Shown piece by piece: positions 1 through 8,844 of a DNA stretch of 62,663 nt; the first letter of the stretch is position 1, and every line of letters starts with the position of its first letter. The stretch is from positions 2,585,661 to 2,648,323 of the forward strand of contig NZ_QXHD01000004.1 of the NCBI RefSeq assembly GCF_011009555.1, in the 5' to 3' direction. Source of the stretch: Adonisia turfae CCMR0081 (lineage in GTDB: Bacteria > Cyanobacteriota > Cyanobacteriia > Phormidesmidales > Phormidesmidaceae). The translations under genes and the position numbers were made by a program. The notes under the pieces were generated by a model. That model was not told where the DNA came from. It saw nothing but the letters and a program-made list of their open reading frames with translations, and ran no database searches.

Positions 1-75
1 TGTGGTTATGCTTCTATTAACTCGGCGGCCAAAGAGAAGCGGTAAGATAGATGTAATCATCTACCATCCTATTGC

Positions 76-1111
76 ATGAGTAAACAAGACGGCAGACATC
101 TGAGTATCGAAACCCAGAACTATCTTCGCCAGCAGGCCATTCGCCTACGCCAGCAAGGTAGGCCTGTTGGTGACATTGCCGACTATCTTGGTGTGAATAA
201 GAGTGTAATCGGCAAGTGGTGGCGTCAATACAACGCCCAGGGAGAGGCTGCGTTGGTGCAGCAAAAGCGAGGCCGTCAACCCGGATCGGGGCAGCATCTA
301 AGTGACGTGCAGCAGGTACACCTCCGTACCTTGATCGAGACGGGATATCCGGAGGATTATGGGATTGAGAGTGCATTGTGGACCCGTCGAGCGGTTCAAT
401 CCTTGATTGCTGAGCAGTGCGAGCTTCACATGCCAGTACGCACAGTCGGTGACTATCTGAAGCGGTGGGGCTACAGTCCACAGCGGCCTCTCAAACGGGC
501 TTACGAACAAGACCAGATGCGGTTGCCCAATGGCTTGATGAGGACTATCCAGCTATCAAAGCTAGAGCGAACGCAGAAGAGGCCGAGATCCACTGAGAGG
601 ATGAGGCGGGGGTACGCTCAACTGACCAACGTGGTCGAAGTTACAGTCCCAAAGGCAAGACGCCGGTAGCGCCGCATAGTGGTCGACAACGCAGCCGAGT
701 GAACTACATCGCTAGCATCAGCAACGGTGGGATAGTCCGTTTCATGCTCTACACCCAAACCTTCGATGGTCCCCTTTACTTGCGGTTTCTACAGCAGCTT
801 GTACGAACCAGGCAGGGCAAGTTATTTTTAATCGTAGACTGTCTCCCGTTCACACCAGACGGATAGTGCAGGCTTGGCTAGAGGCCCATAACGACGAGAT
901 AGAAGTCTTCTATCTACCGGCGTATTCGCCTGATTTGAATCCAGCAGAATACCTCAACAACGATGTCAAGCAGCAGGTGCATGACAAACCACCTACGATG
1001 AGTGTAAAACAACTGAAAAAGAGAACAGCTTCGGTGCTCATGCGATTGCAGAAACTACCCGCAAGAGTCAGTCGCTATTTTCGTCATCCAAAGATTGCTT
1101 ATGCGGCGTAG
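76..1111 (+). pseudogene. IS630-family transposase, decayed
   Basis: The first third is an intact N-terminal helix-turn-helix region (LRQQGRPVGDIADYLGV, then GKWWRQYNAQGEAAL) typical of IS630/Tc1 transposases. Reading breaks near base 513, where one C appears lost; the next frame continues in register as QWLDEDYPAI. A TGG-to-TGA nonsense change near 597 removes the residue before the first catalytic acids (H*EDEAG). The frame then runs through YTQTFDGPLYLRFLQQL and LFLIVDC to about 860, where a second frameshift leads to the C-terminus with YSPDLNPAEYLNN, which carries the final DDE glutamate. At least three disabling lesions make it non-functional. Clear terminal inverted repeats could not be defined. 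It lies directly upstream of the STAND gene, consistent with a mobile neighbourhood. Confidence 0.88.
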
Positions 1112-1471
1112 CTACCACTCCTATTTTCATGCCAGGGTAATATAGGTGGTAGGCACAGAATAAATGTATTTATCTTGACCTGCAATTAGAAAAACTTACT
1201 GAGAAAACTCGACAGCTACACTGAAACTTGCAATGGATTCACCCAATATAAGCGTATTATATGAGAAAATTGCAATATATCGTCAGTTTTAGCAGATATA
1301 CTGGGAAAATTAACATATCCACCCTATTTCAGGTAGATAGACTGACAGTGTCGATCTAATGAGATCTAGCTGCCGTTCACACAAGCTACATTGCTGGCCC
1401 AAGCGGACCAAAACGCAAACAATAGTGACAGGGCATTTGGCTTTTTGGAGATTAGAATATTAAAGTCTGAG

Positions 1472-4400
1472 ATGAGAGTCTTGAGACCATTAGGCCTAGA
1501 CAACATTAAAGTTTGCCTAACAGCAAGAATAGTTAAAAATCATAAACTCACTGAATCAAAGAATGATGGAAAAAAAATATTTTTTGACGAGATCCTAGAA
1601 TTTGCAAAAAAAAATGGAAACGAAGGAGAAAAAATCGACTTTAAGGCTTATTGGTATAAAGACGATGTGAAACATAAGAATGAGCTGGTTAAGGATCTAA
1701 TTTCTCTGGCTAATGGAAGTATCAATTCAATTGGCGAGATTGGGTTGCTGGTAGTTGGCTTGGATGAGAGCAAAAACGAAATCCGTCATATTCACATTAC
1801 TGATTCGAAAGGCAATTCTAAGCCCCAAGGTAAGGTAAAAGATGAAATCACACAAAGACTGAAAAATTACACTAGCCAGCCTTTGAATTTTGACGTTGAC
1901 TATCATACTGCCGACGGAAAAACAGTCGTTTTTATTACAATTCAGGCTCATAGTTACTTGATTTATCTTGAAAAGGACTTGGAAACCCCTTCGAGAACAT
2001 ACAGCAGAGGAACATTGTTGTATAGGGAAAATGCAATCATAGAGACTGCCTCGCACTCAATTTCTGAAGAGTTTCAAGAAACAATTTCTAGGCTTGATCT
2101 TAAAGATAAAAAGAAAAAAGTACTAAAGATACCATCCGTAAAGCCTGAAATAAAGATTGAAGCACGAGATATTCTTAGCTTAATTGTTTCACCTAGAGAT
2201 ATAAAATTTCTTTCTGAAAACAAAGGTATCAAACTTTCGCAAGCCCCCAAAATATATTATGAATACTATACTCTTGCGAGAAAAGGTTCCACAGAAGGGT
2301 TTCTCTTTCTAGGAAAATATACTCCAAACAAACATACCTTCCCTCACTTTTTTGAGAAATTTGAGAATAGTTTGCCAGAAAGCCTAGAAATTTTTCTTGT
2401 CAAAAAAAGGCAAGGGAATAGGGTTGTGGATAGGAAAAGTGACATATATAAATATTTTAACGAATACAATCTCAATGGAATTCTAGGACAGAATGTTCAT
2501 TATCTTGATGATATAGTGTGGGACTACACGATAGATGATGAAGATATTGGGGAATCTAGCCAGAGAAGCGATTTTATAGACCAGAAAATCTACCAGCTAA
2601 CTGATGACACTCTTAATCTTTTACATAAAAAAAGTATTGATTTCTTCTTGGAAATTCTAGATGATTATCGATATTCATCTATCTCGGTAGTTTATGGATC
2701 AGGTGGAGTTGGCAAAACAACTTTTTGCAATACGTTAGTCCATAAGATATCTCAAATTGAGAGTATAAGAAAGAAGGCGTTTTATGTAAAAGGTGAAAGA
2801 GTTGTTAAATACTTCTTGTCTGAAAAAACAGAAATTAGTTCCCTAAAGGATTTGTACAAGCTCTGCCAAGAAGATAGTCTAGAGTTTAGCCAAATATCGG
2901 AAGAGCACTTCAGGTTAAATTTCATTGCAGGTAATATTGTTGTCATTATTGATGCCATTGAAGAGCTTGAATCTGCTCTTAATGAAAAATTTGACTTAGA
3001 GCAGTTCTTTAAATCACTAAAAATCTTACATGAACGCTTTCAAAGTACTAAGATCATTGTGACTACTAGAGAACATTTTTTGCCTAAAATAAAAGAGTTA
3101 GAGTCTATTTCAAACATTGACTATTATCAGCTCCAAGGGTTTGAGGAATCTGATCTCTTAGAATTCTTAAATAAGCGGTATAGAAGCGAAGCTGTCGAGA
3201 TTAAGAAGAGAAGAATTAAAGAAGTAAACGGCTTTATTGAGAACAATTCCCTAGTTCAGGATCAGTATATAATCCCATTATTTGTGGATTGGGTTTGTGA
3301 AATTGTAGATCGACCAGATCAATCAGCACCAGGTAGAACAGAGTATCTATTTAAGGATAATAAGCTTGACAAGCTTTTAATTAACTTATTGCAAAGAGAA
3401 ATTGACAAGCAATCTTTAAATATTGACATTGACGGAATGTTTCTATTGCTAGAAGAAATTGTGATTGAGTATTCTGGAAAACTATCTAAGAAAGATTTTG
3501 ATGAATATATCAAGCTTTCTACTGGGCAGGATAGTAAGAACTACATCAAAAATCCTTTACTGAAACTTTCTAACAATGATATTGAACTGAAATATGACGT
3601 TCTTCCTAATCTCATTAAGTCTCGTTTTGTGCATCATGCCCTAGTTCGTAAACAGGCTATGCGCAAAATAGCATTGATATTGAAAGAGTGCTATCAAGGC
3701 GAAGGCGATATTTTCCTAAAACTTGTTGAGACACTGTCTGAGGAGAATGTAAATCTAAAGGAGATTATAAAAGATTGTATAAAAGAATTTAAGAATATAC
3801 TCTTCAATGAGCAACAGAAGGAGGCTGAGAGGGAAAGAATTCGGAAAAGTATTTCAGCACTGCTGTATATCCTTGTAGAGATTGAAAAAGCTGGCGATAA
3901 AGAGATTAGAACTCAGTTGATTAAGGATGTATATGAAACAAAAGATTTGATAATTGGGTTGTTTATATATGGAGATTTTGGTGCATTAGACTTTAGTCAA
4001 ATCAACGTGCAAGATAGTCGCTTTGATGGATATTATTCATTTTTTAAATGTAATTTTCCCGATAAGGATGGAATAGTCTTCTATACGACAAAATTTAGCA
4101 ATATACATATTCCAAAAACTAAGGGAATAAGAAAAACGTATTTTGACTCAACTTGCGAATATTTTAACTGCAATCTTGATGATGTTTTTACATTAAATGT
4201 TTCCAAGAAGACAAAAAAACTTGAAAATTTGAGGAGAGATATCTCGTCTATAATTGGTTATATTGATACCAGTCAAAGATCGCTCAATAAAATAAAGCAA
4301 AATTGTAAGGTGACATATCCTAAAGGTATTGAGAAACTACTAGATCTTTTATATAAGGGTGGTTTTCTTAAGACTGTTGAAAAGTCTGGTAGCAAGATGT

Positions 4401-4495
4401 ATAAGCTTAAAAATGAGCTTCATGATGCAATACCCTCCATAAATTTAGGTATTTTCCCAGAAGATCTAGAATCGCTCATTGAAAGTATTTTATAG
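1472..4495 (+). CDS. STAND-type P-loop ATPase with N-terminal AlbA_2/Schlafen-like domain (candidate defence protein)
   Basis: A roughly 1007-residue protein from ATG 1472; a TTG 81 bases upstream (1391) is in frame but its extra residues look non-coding. The first 200 residues resemble AlbA_2/Schlafen modules: a strand, KDLISLANGSI, then GEIGLLVVGLDE, and later YLIYLEKDL with YSRGTLLYREN. A NACHT/STAND ATPase follows, with Walker A GSGGVGKTT about 410 residues in, Walker B IVVIIDAIEELE about 80 residues later, and a sensor-like IIVTTRE. The helical remainder ends in a possible winged helix (LLDLLYKGGFLKTV). The gene is visibly more AT-rich than its neighbours and stands alone behind a broken transposon, suggesting horizontal acquisition. 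By analogy with Avs and bNACHT proteins it may sense phage and trigger the N-terminal domain; that role is inference. A different regulatory NTPase is possible. Confidence 0.75.
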   Translation: MRVLRPLGLDNIKVCLTARIVKNHKLTESKNDGKKIFFDEILEFAKKNGNEGEKIDFKAYWYKDDVKHKNELVKDLISLANGSINSIGEIGLLVVGLDESKNEIRHIHITDSKGNSKPQGKVKDEITQRLKNYTSQPLNFDVDYHTADGKTVVFITIQAHSYLIYLEKDLETPSRTYSRGTLLYRENAIIETASHSISEEFQETISRLDLKDKKKKVLKIPSVKPEIKIEARDILSLIVSPRDIKFLSENKGIKLSQAPKIYYEYYTLARKGSTEGFLFLGKYTPNKHTFPHFFEKFENSLPESLEIFLVKKRQGNRVVDRKSDIYKYFNEYNLNGILGQNVHYLDDIVWDYTIDDEDIGESSQRSDFIDQKIYQLTDDTLNLLHKKSIDFFLEILDDYRYSSISVVYGSGGVGKTTFCNTLVHKISQIESIRKKAFYVKGERVVKYFLSEKTEISSLKDLYKLCQEDSLEFSQISEEHFRLNFIAGNIVVIIDAIEELESALNEKFDLEQFFKSLKILHERFQSTKIIVTTREHFLPKIKELESISNIDYYQLQGFEESDLLEFLNKRYRSEAVEIKKRRIKEVNGFIENNSLVQDQYIIPLFVDWVCEIVDRPDQSAPGRTEYLFKDNKLDKLLINLLQREIDKQSLNIDIDGMFLLLEEIVIEYSGKLSKKDFDEYIKLSTGQDSKNYIKNPLLKLSNNDIELKYDVLPNLIKSRFVHHALVRKQAMRKIALILKECYQGEGDIFLKLVETLSEENVNLKEIIKDCIKEFKNILFNEQQKEAERERIRKSISALLYILVEIEKAGDKEIRTQLIKDVYETKDLIIGLFIYGDFGALDFSQINVQDSRFDGYYSFFKCNFPDKDGIVFYTTKFSNIHIPKTKGIRKTYFDSTCEYFNCNLDDVFTLNVSKKTKKLENLRRDISSIIGYIDTSQRSLNKIKQNCKVTYPKGIEKLLDLLYKGGFLKTVEKSGSKMYKLKNELHDAIPSINLGIFPEDLESLIESIL

Positions 4496-4734
4496 TTCAG
4501 TCCAGGTTAATAGTTTCCTCTAAGTTTGCTTTGAAGCTCTCTTCTATTCTTGTGTTTGAATAGGGCTAGCTAACATAAATAACGCAGGAGCAGACTGAAT
4601 GAGTAATCTACGGATTGATCAAAAATATTGGCCGCCGCTCACGTGAAGCTGAGCGACAGCTGACTGCAGAAAATGTTAACAGAATTCGAAAATTTTACGA
4701 AGCACACCATAGCACAGAATTCTCTTTTTAAGAC

Positions 4735-4815
4735 TCACTCCGGCTTCTGAATTATGCATTCTGGCTGACGCTGTTTTGCCCTAGGGTCGATGCTCAACAA
4801 TCACACATAGTCGTC
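4735..4815 (-). pseudogene. Relic of the 3' end of the ccmM-like gene
   Basis: Read on the minus strand, this stretch encodes [18 protein letters not shown] followed by CIIQKPE and a stop, nearly identical to the last 27 residues of the intact CcmM-like protein that ends at 7213. One arginine codon has become TGA. It shows that a second copy of that gene's tail once existed here. The rest of 4496-4904 holds no recognisable gene; only this relic could be supported. Confidence 0.85.
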
Positions 4816-4904
4816 AGAGTAAGTTGATGCAAACGTTAAATAACTGTATGACTCGATGACTGTCATCAATCAAGATTTTCTTTTTAGTTTAAGACAACAA
4901 AAGA

Positions 4905-5297
4905 CTATTCAACACCCTCAAATCGCCAGGGAACCGGATCAACGGCCACACCATGCACGTAAAGCCTCCAGTGCAAATGCGGGCCAGTTGATGCCCCTGT
5001 TGATCCGACTCCGCCAATCACCTGTCTGGCAGTGACAAAGTCTCCTTCAGCAACGTCTATACGACTCAGGTGAATCATAATGCTCAATACGCCCTGACCA
5101 TGGTCGATACCGATGGTATTCCCGTGGAGTTCGAAGCCATCAACCACTCTCCCTACCAGCCGAATGTAACCCGCCGCTGGAGAGACAACCGGCGACCCGG
5201 TGGCGGCCGCGTAGTCCACACCTCGGTGGTAATAGTTTCCAGCAAACTCGCCGTTGTAATATCGCTGAACGCCAAATACGGTACTGACGTAGCCCAT
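4905..5297 (-). pseudogene. Truncated duplicate of the M23 peptidase (C-terminal domain only)
   Basis: The 130 codons match the last 130 residues of the intact M23 peptidase at 5953-6861 with only scattered substitutions. It keeps the catalytic-domain motifs HRGVDYAA and GPHLHW but has lost the signal sequence and the N-terminal half, and its ATG is just an internal methionine-like position. Changes such as HWGLYVNG to HWRLYVHG suggest drift. No ribosome binding site or export signal is visible, so it is most likely a dead duplicate. It pairs with the ccmM-like tail just to the left and shows rearrangement of the intact gene pair. Confidence 0.8.
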
Positions 5298-5498
5298 TCA
5301 CTCAGTTGATGTGTCTAACCTGACGTTTCATAGGTTTTAATCCAGATTAAGAAATCACTAGAGAATAGTATGCTAAGGCACTCAGAATAGTTACTTGGGT
5401 ATAATGCAGATGAACTATCACTGTAGTTGATAGCTATTTGTAGCCATGATTTACAGCCTAATACTCAAATAACCTGAAGCTAATCTATTAAGAAAATC

Positions 5499-5690
5499 AT
5501 GAAAACCAGCGTTGAAATAGATGATGCCTTAATCGCCGATGCCTTACAAACTACTGGTCTAACCGCTACCGATCAAGTCATCGAATTAGCCCTAAAAATG
5601 CTAATACAACTCAAACGACAAGAAAAAATCAAAGCTTTTCGAGGCAAGCTACTTTGGGAAGGTGACCTCAATCAGATGAGAACAGGATAA
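5499..5690 (+). CDS. vapB: VapB-type antitoxin
   Basis: This 63-residue protein has the layout of the VapB antitoxin family (DUF2191): an N-terminal ribbon (MKTSVEIDDALI) for DNA binding, a helix with ATDQVIELALKML, and a charged C-terminal tail (KIKAFRGKLLWEGDL) that normally wraps the VapC toxin. The family neutralises a PIN-domain ribonuclease and represses its own promoter. Here the partner downstream has lost its N-terminal half, so the antitoxin is probably orphaned. It lies between the dead and the intact M23 peptidase copies. Confidence 0.8.
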   Translation: MKTSVEIDDALIADALQTTGLTATDQVIELALKMLIQLKRQEKIKAFRGKLLWEGDLNQMRTG

Positions 5691-5724
5691 AGACTATGCA
5701 ACAGCTAAAGACCTCCTCTTATCA

Positions 5725-5940
5725 TTGACCGTATTTCAACTCACGAATACCCATTTAGCAATAAGAAGTGCCGATAATTTTCGCACCCTAAGAAAGCAAG
5801 GCATCACCATTCGAAAAACAATCGACGTGATTATTGCCACGTTCTGTATTGAAGAGAAACACTCTTTATTATTCTCAGATCGAGACTTTCTCCCCTTTGT
5901 GAAGCATCTTGGTCTCGATACTATTCTTACGCCAGAGTAA
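5725..5940 (+). pseudogene. VapC toxin remnant (C-terminal half of PIN domain)
   Basis: The frame encodes the distal part of a VapC ribonuclease: AIRSADNFRTLRKQGI, TIRKTIDVIIATFCIE and LLFSDRDFLPFVKHLGL, which include the D and DRDF acidic positions of the PIN active site. The family's N-terminal half, starting with the first catalytic aspartate (VDTSVWI-type motif), is missing; only about 34 bases separate the antitoxin stop from this frame. A full VapC has about 130 residues, here 71. It cannot form a complete PIN fold and is likely inactive. Confidence 0.78.
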
Positions 5941-5952
5941 AGCTCATAAAGA

Positions 5953-6861
5953 CTACTCAACACCCTCAAAGCGCCAGGGAACCGGATCAACGGCCACCCC
6001 ATTCACATAAAGGCCCCAATGCAGGTGCGGGCCAGTTGATGCCCCCGTTGACCCCACACCGCCAATCACCTGTCCAGCGGTAACAAAGTCTCCTTCAGCA
6101 ACGTCTATGCGGCTCAGGTGAATCATAATGCTCAACACACCCTGACCGTGGTCAATACCGATGGTGTTGCCGTGCAGTTCAAAACCATCAACCACTCGCC
6201 CCACTAGCCGGATGGTGCCCGCCGCTGGAGAAACAACCGGCGACCCGGTAGCAGCAGCATAGTCCACACCTCGGTGGTAATAGTTCTCGGCGAACTCGCC
6301 GTTGTAATATCGCCGGACTCCAAATACAGTACTGACGTAGCCCTGGCTAGGACGGGTCAGAGCCCCTTGCCAGTGACGTTCTGGTGTGACGATGCGCTTA
6401 AATTCAGCAACGCGGTCAAATTCGTGATCGGTCCCCAGGTCGGTGCTACCCGCCGGAAGCCAAATGCGCTGGGTGGCAAAGGAGCGACCCGCCAGGTTTA
6501 CCGTTAGGCGGCGCGATGAGCCTGCCGCAGAAACATCCAACGTCAGACGTCCGGGAGTATCGAGCGGACTGGTGGGAATAAAGGCTCGGTAGCGATTGCC
6601 GGATACCAGAAAGCTGGGATAATCAGTGCCATTGACCGAAACAACCGGGGCAGTACTAGCCGCTGAAGCGCCGGAGATCACTACCGAGATAGTATCGCCC
6701 AGCCTTGGGTTCGTTGGCGAGAGGGTGACATCGTAAGCATGGGCCGCAGGACTCCAAAGGCTACTGCTGGCGACTGTGCCGATCATAACCCCTGTCATCG
6801 CGAGAAAAGCGCGACGCCCCAGGCGGGAGGTAATGACAGGACTAATTTTGGGCGGCTTCAT
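5953..6861 (-). CDS. Tat-exported M23 family metallopeptidase
   Basis: A LytM/M23 peptidase of 302 residues, probably cleaving peptidoglycan cross-links in the periplasm. The start at 6861 puts a twin-arginine signal at the N-terminus (SRLGRRAFLAMTG, then a hydrophobic run ending AAHA); codons further upstream lie in a repeat element and are not counted. An Ig-like domain (about residues 40-120) is followed by the peptidase domain with HRGVDYAA, the aspartate ligand and GPHLHW, a complete zinc site. It follows the ccmM-like gene on the same strand across a 350-base gap filled by a repeat. A truncated duplicate lies about 650 bases downstream. Confidence 0.87.
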   Translation of the reverse strand: MKPPKISPVITSRLGRRAFLAMTGVMIGTVASSSLWSPAAHAYDVTLSPTNPRLGDTISVVISGASAASTAPVVSVNGTDYPSFLVSGNRYRAFIPTSPLDTPGRLTLDVSAAGSSRRLTVNLAGRSFATQRIWLPAGSTDLGTDHEFDRVAEFKRIVTPERHWQGALTRPSQGYVSTVFGVRRYYNGEFAENYYHRGVDYAAATGSPVVSPAAGTIRLVGRVVDGFELHGNTIGIDHGQGVLSIMIHLSRIDVAEGDFVTAGQVIGGVGSTGASTGPHLHWGLYVNGVAVDPVPWRFEGVE

Positions 6862-6914
6862 AGCTGTTGTGATTGGGATGGATAACAAATTTACCAGTTT
6901 CTTGATCCGAGTAT

Positions 6915-7146
6915 GAGAAAATCTGTAAGGCTTATTACTTCGTTCATACTTAATCGAGATATGATCGGAGGGACCCAAAACCGGTTGCTTGGGGTCCCTC
7001 CGAGTTCCCCAAACCCCCATGGCTAGGGCCGGGAGGCCGCCCTAGGACCCAACCTACTGGGTTGTCCTCAATTGCATTAAAGTAGGGGTTACGGCGGGGT
7101 CGATTAATCAGGTTATCGCATTGTTGTTTGGCACGACATTGTTGGA
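6915..7146 (+). repeat. Dispersed repeat, copy 1, with three consecutive hairpins
   Basis: The segment is highly similar to 19617-19885. Three stem-loops can be drawn in order: GGAGGGACCC with GGGTCCCTCC (6967-7001), CTAGGGC with GCCCTAG (about 7022-7045), and GACCCA with TGGGTT just after. Compared with copy 2 it lacks an internal stretch of about 40 bases. The minus strand reads as a short open frame that is conserved in part between copies, but no known protein is recognisable. It separates the ccmM-like gene from the M23 peptidase. It could be a small non-autonomous mobile element or a structured intergenic repeat. Confidence 0.8.
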
Positions 7147-7212
7147 ATATCCGTATCCATCGGGATTTCAAAATTCGCATCCCTTACTGGCCAATGATTT
7201 AACCTTTGATGC

Positions 7213-8145
7213 TTACTCTGGCTTTTGAATTACTTTCTCTAGCTGACGCTGTTTTGCCCTAGGGTCAATGCTCAACAATCTTACATAGTCACCAGGATGA
7301 CTGGCCAAAAACTGTTCCACCTGGGTTCGCACCTGAGCCTCATGGGCACTGGTAATCGTCGGGCCACTCTGCCAAGAACCCACGTTGAATCGTCTTGCAT
7401 CGGCAAATTCCAGGCCAATGCGGTGGCCTTGGTGGAGTTGTTGCCGGATGATGTCTATGATGTCTGTCTGTAACGGAGCCGCCTTGCCATTTTGCGGCAT
7501 CGATCGAGAGCCATTACCGGAGACCGCATTCTGAAAAGGGGTGACGCAGGCGATATCGTTTGCACAGCGATATCCGGCCCGTAAGGCTTGATTGATTTCG
7601 ACCACATGGTGAGAGAAGCTGCGATCGCTATCGTTAGCATCCGGCAACCGGTCAGCAGCTTGCTGTGTGGTAATCACCGCTCCTGACGGCACATACTTAC
7701 CGGCGGGAATCTCCACATCCTGGATCAGGGCGTGCATCATCACAATGCAGCCGTGGCCCACCTGGGCATTAAACACCGTCGAGCGAAAGCCAATAAAACA
7801 CTCATTGCCAACGTAAGCGGGACCATGGATCAACGCCATGTGGGTGATGCAGGTATCATGGCCAATCCATACCGAGTAGGCTTGCTGGTCATCCCCTAAA
7901 ATGCGTCCCTGCTCTAACCCATGGATAACCACCCCATCCTGAATATTGGTATTCGCACCAATGTAAAAGGGAGCCCCTTCATCCGCACGAATAGAGGTAT
8001 TGGGGGCGACCATTACATTTTCACCCAGTTGCACATCTCCAATCAGACTGCACTGAGGATGGACATAGGCAGATGCAGCAATATCAGGTTGATCCAGATC
8101 GCTATCCCAGGGAGTGGGTGGAGCGGGTTGGTGACGCAGCGGCAT
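7213..8145 (-). CDS. Short CcmM-like protein: gamma-carbonic anhydrase domain plus one RbcS-like (SSUL) module
   Basis: Residues about 20-200 form a left-handed beta-helix of the gamma-carbonic anhydrase type with zinc ligands at H75 (GVVIHGL), H102 and H107 ([13 protein letters not shown]). After a linker, residues about 226-310 match one RuBisCO-small-subunit-like module ([37 protein letters not shown]). Carboxysomal CcmM proteins usually carry three to five such modules, so this is a shortened paralog. It starts 30 bases after hisI and should be co-transcribed with it from the region of the 8.81 kb Zur box. It may supply carbonic anhydrase or RuBisCO-scaffold activity during zinc shortage; whether it enters carboxysomes cannot be read here. 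A relic of its tail lies at 4735. Confidence 0.88.
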   Translation of the reverse strand: MPLRHQPAPPTPWDSDLDQPDIAASAYVHPQCSLIGDVQLGENVMVAPNTSIRADEGAPFYIGANTNIQDGVVIHGLEQGRILGDDQQAYSVWIGHDTCITHMALIHGPAYVGNECFIGFRSTVFNAQVGHGCIVMMHALIQDVEIPAGKYVPSGAVITTQQAADRLPDANDSDRSFSHHVVEINQALRAGYRCANDIACVTPFQNAVSGNGSRSMPQNGKAAPLQTDIIDIIRQQLHQGHRIGLEFADARRFNVGSWQSGPTITSAHEAQVRTQVEQFLASHPGDYVRLLSIDPRAKQRQLEKVIQKPE

Positions 8146-8175
8146 GGTACTGTCCTCAGTTTACTGTCCTTCAGT

Positions 8176-8655
8176 TTAAAGTTGAGTGGGATTAGACGCA
8201 TCCCCATAGACGGCGACGGGGTTAAACGTTTTGGAGGTTTCTGTAAAGGTGAGAGTAACGGGACCCGCCAGATCGCCCTCGCCAAGAGAAATTTCGCGGT
8301 AAAAGCAAGAGCGATAGCCCACATGGCAACTGGCCCCTGAACCGGCCACTTTGACCTTCATCCATAGGCAATCTTGATCATCGTCAATCAACAATTGCTG
8401 CACATTTTGCACCAAACCACTGGTGGCTCCCTTGTGCCAGAGCCGCTGACGGCTGCGGCTGTAGTAGTGAGCTTCACCTGTTTCCAGGGTTTTTAGCAAT
8501 GCGGCTTCGTTCATGTAGGCGTGCATCAAAACCTCGCCGGTGTCAGCATCTGTGGTGACAACGGGGATAAGCCCATGGGCGTCAAACTTAGGGGCCAGGA
8601 GCATCCCTTCTTCGACAGCTTCAACCGAGGTACGGGCAACAAATGGAGATGACAT
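8176..8655 (-). CDS. hisI: Phosphoribosyl-AMP cyclohydrolase (HisI), stand-alone paralog
   Basis: HisI opens the adenine ring of phosphoribosyl-AMP in histidine synthesis. The protein is 159 residues without a fused HisE domain. It shows the family signatures WHKGATSG, the aspartate cluster IDDDQDC (D91-D95, magnesium site), and three cysteines for catalytic zinc: C96, C110 (ASCHVGYR) and C117 (SCFYR). The zinc site is therefore intact. It leads the pair hisI-ccmM-like and faces the PEP-CTERM gene across 190 bases that hold a Zur box. A second hisI copy under Zur control is a known pattern of zinc-starvation responses; the presence of a main copy elsewhere is inferred. Confidence 0.93.
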   Translation of the reverse strand: MSSPFVARTSVEAVEEGMLLAPKFDAHGLIPVVTTDADTGEVLMHAYMNEAALLKTLETGEAHYYSRSRQRLWHKGATSGLVQNVQQLLIDDDQDCLWMKVKVAGSGASCHVGYRSCFYREISLGEGDLAGPVTLTFTETSKTFNPVAVYGDASNPTQL

Positions 8656-8805
8656 AGGACAGAGAGTAACAATAGTTGGGCCTGAGAGCGTTGATTGGCC
8701 GTTGATTTGGGAACTGCGGAAGCCTCTTTCTCGGTCTGCTTTACATTCGTAGACACCAACTTTACAAAGAGTTCACATCCACCTCTGTATATTCGCATAT
8801 TGTGA

Positions 8806-8820
8806 GAATGATAATCATTC
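8806..8820. promoter_or_regulatory. Zur box 1 (between hisI and PEP-CTERM gene)
   Basis: The palindrome GAATGATAATCATTC lies 24 bases before the PEP-CTERM start and about 150 bases before hisI. It shares the TGATAATCATT core with four other sites in the window and with the known cyanobacterial Zur consensus. It could control both directions. Confidence 0.85.
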
Positions 8821-8844
8821 TAATTAAAGATTGAGGTTTTCTCG

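Noticed and set aside
4905..5297. The truncated M23 frame as a functional small peptidase
   Set aside because: It lacks an export signal and ribosome site and is a clear partial copy of the neighbour.
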